A stretch of DNA of 64,000 bases, from NCBI RefSeq assembly GCF_012295525.1, contig NZ_CP051167.1, positions 5,377,501-5,441,500 of the forward strand. The letters run 5' to 3'. The notes under the pieces were generated by a model. It was not told where the DNA came from. It did not search any database and worked only from the letters and a program-made list of their open reading frames with translations. Positions 62,746 to 64,000 of the stretch are shown piece by piece. The translations under genes were made by a program, and so were the position numbers. Source of the DNA: Oxynema aestuarii AP17. Lineage in GTDB: Bacteria; Cyanobacteriota; Cyanobacteriia; Cyanobacteriales; Laspinemataceae. How positions within the stretch are numbered: the stretch's first letter is position 1; each line of letters starts with the position of its first letter.

Positions 62746-64000
62746 GTGTCATTAAGCAGCCCTCGACCCGTGACACCCCCGGGAAACTTAGAACGGTCCC
62801 TCAAACAGTTTTTTGGATACGACAGTTTTCGCCCCGGACAACGAGAGATTGTCGAAGCCGCCTTAGCCGATCGCGATCAACTGATCGTGATGCCGACCGG
62901 AGGCGGAAAATCCTTGTGCTTTCAACTTCCCGCGTTGCTCAAACCGGGGGTCACCGTGGTGGTCTCGCCGTTGATCGCCCTGATGCAAGATCAAGTCGAA
63001 GCGCTGCAAAATAATGGGATCGGGGCGACGTTTCTCAACAGTACCCTCAATTGGGAGGAACAGCGATCGCGGGAAATGGCGATCGTCACGGGTCGCGTCA
63101 AGCTGCTCTACGTCTCTCCGGAACGCTTGGTCGGCGATCGCTTTCTCGCCTTTTTAGAAGTGGTGCGCGCCCGAGTGGGGCTGAGTAGTTTTGCCATTGA
63201 CGAAGCCCACTGCGTTTCCGAATGGGGTCACGATTTTCGCCCGGAATACCGCCAACTGCGGCTGTTGCGCGATCGCTATCCCCAAGTCCCCGTCATGGGT
63301 CTGACGGCGACGGCGACCGATCGCGTCCGCCATGATATCGTCTCCCAACTGGCCCTCCAAAATCCCCGCGTCCACCTCGCCAGTTTCAACCGTCCCAATC
63401 TCTATTACGAAGTCCGTCAAAAACGCAGGCAGTCCTATGGCGATTTATTGCATATTATTCGCGAAATAGGGGGTTCTGGGATTATCTACTGTCTCAGTCG
63501 CCGCCGGGTTGAAGAGCTGGCCGCCCGACTACAAAGCGATAAAATCAAAGCTTTAGCCTATCATGCCGGATTGGGCGACGAAGAGCGGGCGAACTCCCAA
63601 CGGCGGTTTATTCGCGATGACGTGCAAGTTATGGTCGCGACGATCGCCTTCGGGATGGGCATCAACAAACCCGACGTTCGCTTTGTGGTGCACTACGACT
63701 TACCGCGCAATCTCGAAAGTTACTATCAAGAATCCGGGCGATCGGGACGGGACGGCGAACCCGCCCATTGCGCCCTTTTTTACAGTTACGGCGATTTAAA
63801 AACGATCGAATATTTAATCGACCAAAAACCCGACCCGCAAGAGCAATTAATCGCCCGCCAACAATTACGCCAAATCCTCAATTATGTCGAAGGAACCGAC
63901 TGTCGCCGCACGATTCAATTGGGCTATTTTGGCGAACGCTTTCCCGGGAATTGCGAAAACTGCGATAACTGCCGCAATCCCAAACCGATCGAGGATTGGA
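62746..64000 (+). CDS. recQ: ATP-dependent DNA helicase RecQ (3' end outside window)
   Basis: 418 residues are visible from a GTG at 62746 (an in-frame stop at 62707 limits the start). It shows the RecQ superfamily 2 helicase motifs in order: QREIVEAAL, motif I MPTGGGKSLCFQLPAL, DEAH box AIDEAHCVSEWGHDFRPEY, motif III MGLTATAT, motif V VMVATIAFGMGINK and motif VI YYQESGRSGRDG. The RQC zinc cysteines begin near the end (TDCRRTIQL; GNCENCDNC). RecQ unwinds DNA in recombination and replication-fork repair. The C-terminal winged-helix and HRDC parts lie beyond the window. Confidence 0.95.
   Translation, partial: MSLSSPRPVTPPGNLERSLKQFFGYDSFRPGQREIVEAALADRDQLIVMPTGGGKSLCFQLPALLKPGVTVVVSPLIALMQDQVEALQNNGIGATFLNSTLNWEEQRSREMAIVTGRVKLLYVSPERLVGDRFLAFLEVVRARVGLSSFAIDEAHCVSEWGHDFRPEYRQLRLLRDRYPQVPVMGLTATATDRVRHDIVSQLALQNPRVHLASFNRPNLYYEVRQKRRQSYGDLLHIIREIGGSGIIYCLSRRRVEELAARLQSDKIKALAYHAGLGDEERANSQRRFIRDDVQVMVATIAFGMGINKPDVRFVVHYDLPRNLESYYQESGRSGRDGEPAHCALFYSYGDLKTIEYLIDQKPDPQEQLIARQQLRQILNYVEGTDCRRTIQLGYFGERFPGNCENCDNCRNPKPIEDW

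Noticed and set aside
1-64000. tRNA or rRNA genes
   Set aside because: I scanned for T-loop and anticodon-arm patterns and conserved rRNA blocks by eye and found none; a covariance search would be needed to be certain.

Overview
This window comes from a cyanobacterium, most likely a filamentous Oscillatoriales-type species. The evidence is the very high density of the HIP1 octamer GCGATCGC, moderately high GC, and typically cyanobacterial genes: CHAT-TPR protein, two-partner-secretion exoprotein, CyaB-type GAF/PAS adenylate cyclase, ABC1 kinase, COP23, DUF1830, LrtA-type hibernation factor, and a VKOR-thioredoxin fusion. The species cannot be named from the sequence alone. I see no rRNA, tRNA or CRISPR array. 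Both ends are cut through genes: a haemagglutinin-like exoprotein on the left and recQ on the right.

Layout. 0-6 kb: repeat-rich secreted exoprotein followed by a TPR-CHAT protease-like protein. 6-12 kb: ABC1 kinase, a degenerate cyclase-domain protein and its intact CyaB-like neighbour. 12-20 kb: housekeeping genes (recN, ppa, panD, a metallo-beta-lactamase-fold hydrolase, hisA) and a GH25 lysozyme with novel C-terminal repeats. 20-28 kb: SLC12-like permease, HPt protein, DUF1830 protein, MgtC and a five-PAS histidine kinase. 28-29.4 kb: a decayed iscB gene with a HEARO/omega-RNA-like leader. 29.6-31.8 kb: exported FAD oxidoreductase. 31.8-33.3 kb: long gene-poor leader. 33.3-36.7 kb: extremely acidic 1142-residue RTX protein. 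37-38.2 kb: 2OG-Fe dioxygenase and a small unknown gene. 38.3-39.7 kb: a broken IS1341-type tnpB element.

39.7-47.6 kb is a metal-homeostasis cluster. It has a CobW-family GTPase with a cobalamin riboswitch upstream, a divergent Mn/Zn-type ABC importer (solute-binding lipoprotein versus ATPase plus permease), and a P1B-type metal-exporting ATPase preceded by an ArsR/SmtB-like operator. 47.7-57.1 kb: VKOR, long-form hibernation factor, lipB, a FtsX-type ABC pair, a B12-binding radical SAM protein and a COP23 protein. 57.2-61.2 kb: envelope genes on the minus strand (LCP protein, small membrane protein, S8 peptidase). 61.3-64 kb: rpe and the start of recQ.

The most notable points are these. 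(1) A 41-45 bp C6/G6 inverted-repeat element lies inside both the iscB and tnpB remnants and breaks the reading frame of each. (2) The iscB remnant has an in-frame loss of bridge helix, RuvC-II and HNH, plus a nonsense codon, below an apparently retained guide-RNA leader. (3) The acidic RTX protein has an unusual architecture, including a 17-copy 27-bp array that varies only synonymously. (4) A B12 riboswitch is linked to cobW. (5) A cyclase paralogue has lost both metal-binding aspartates.
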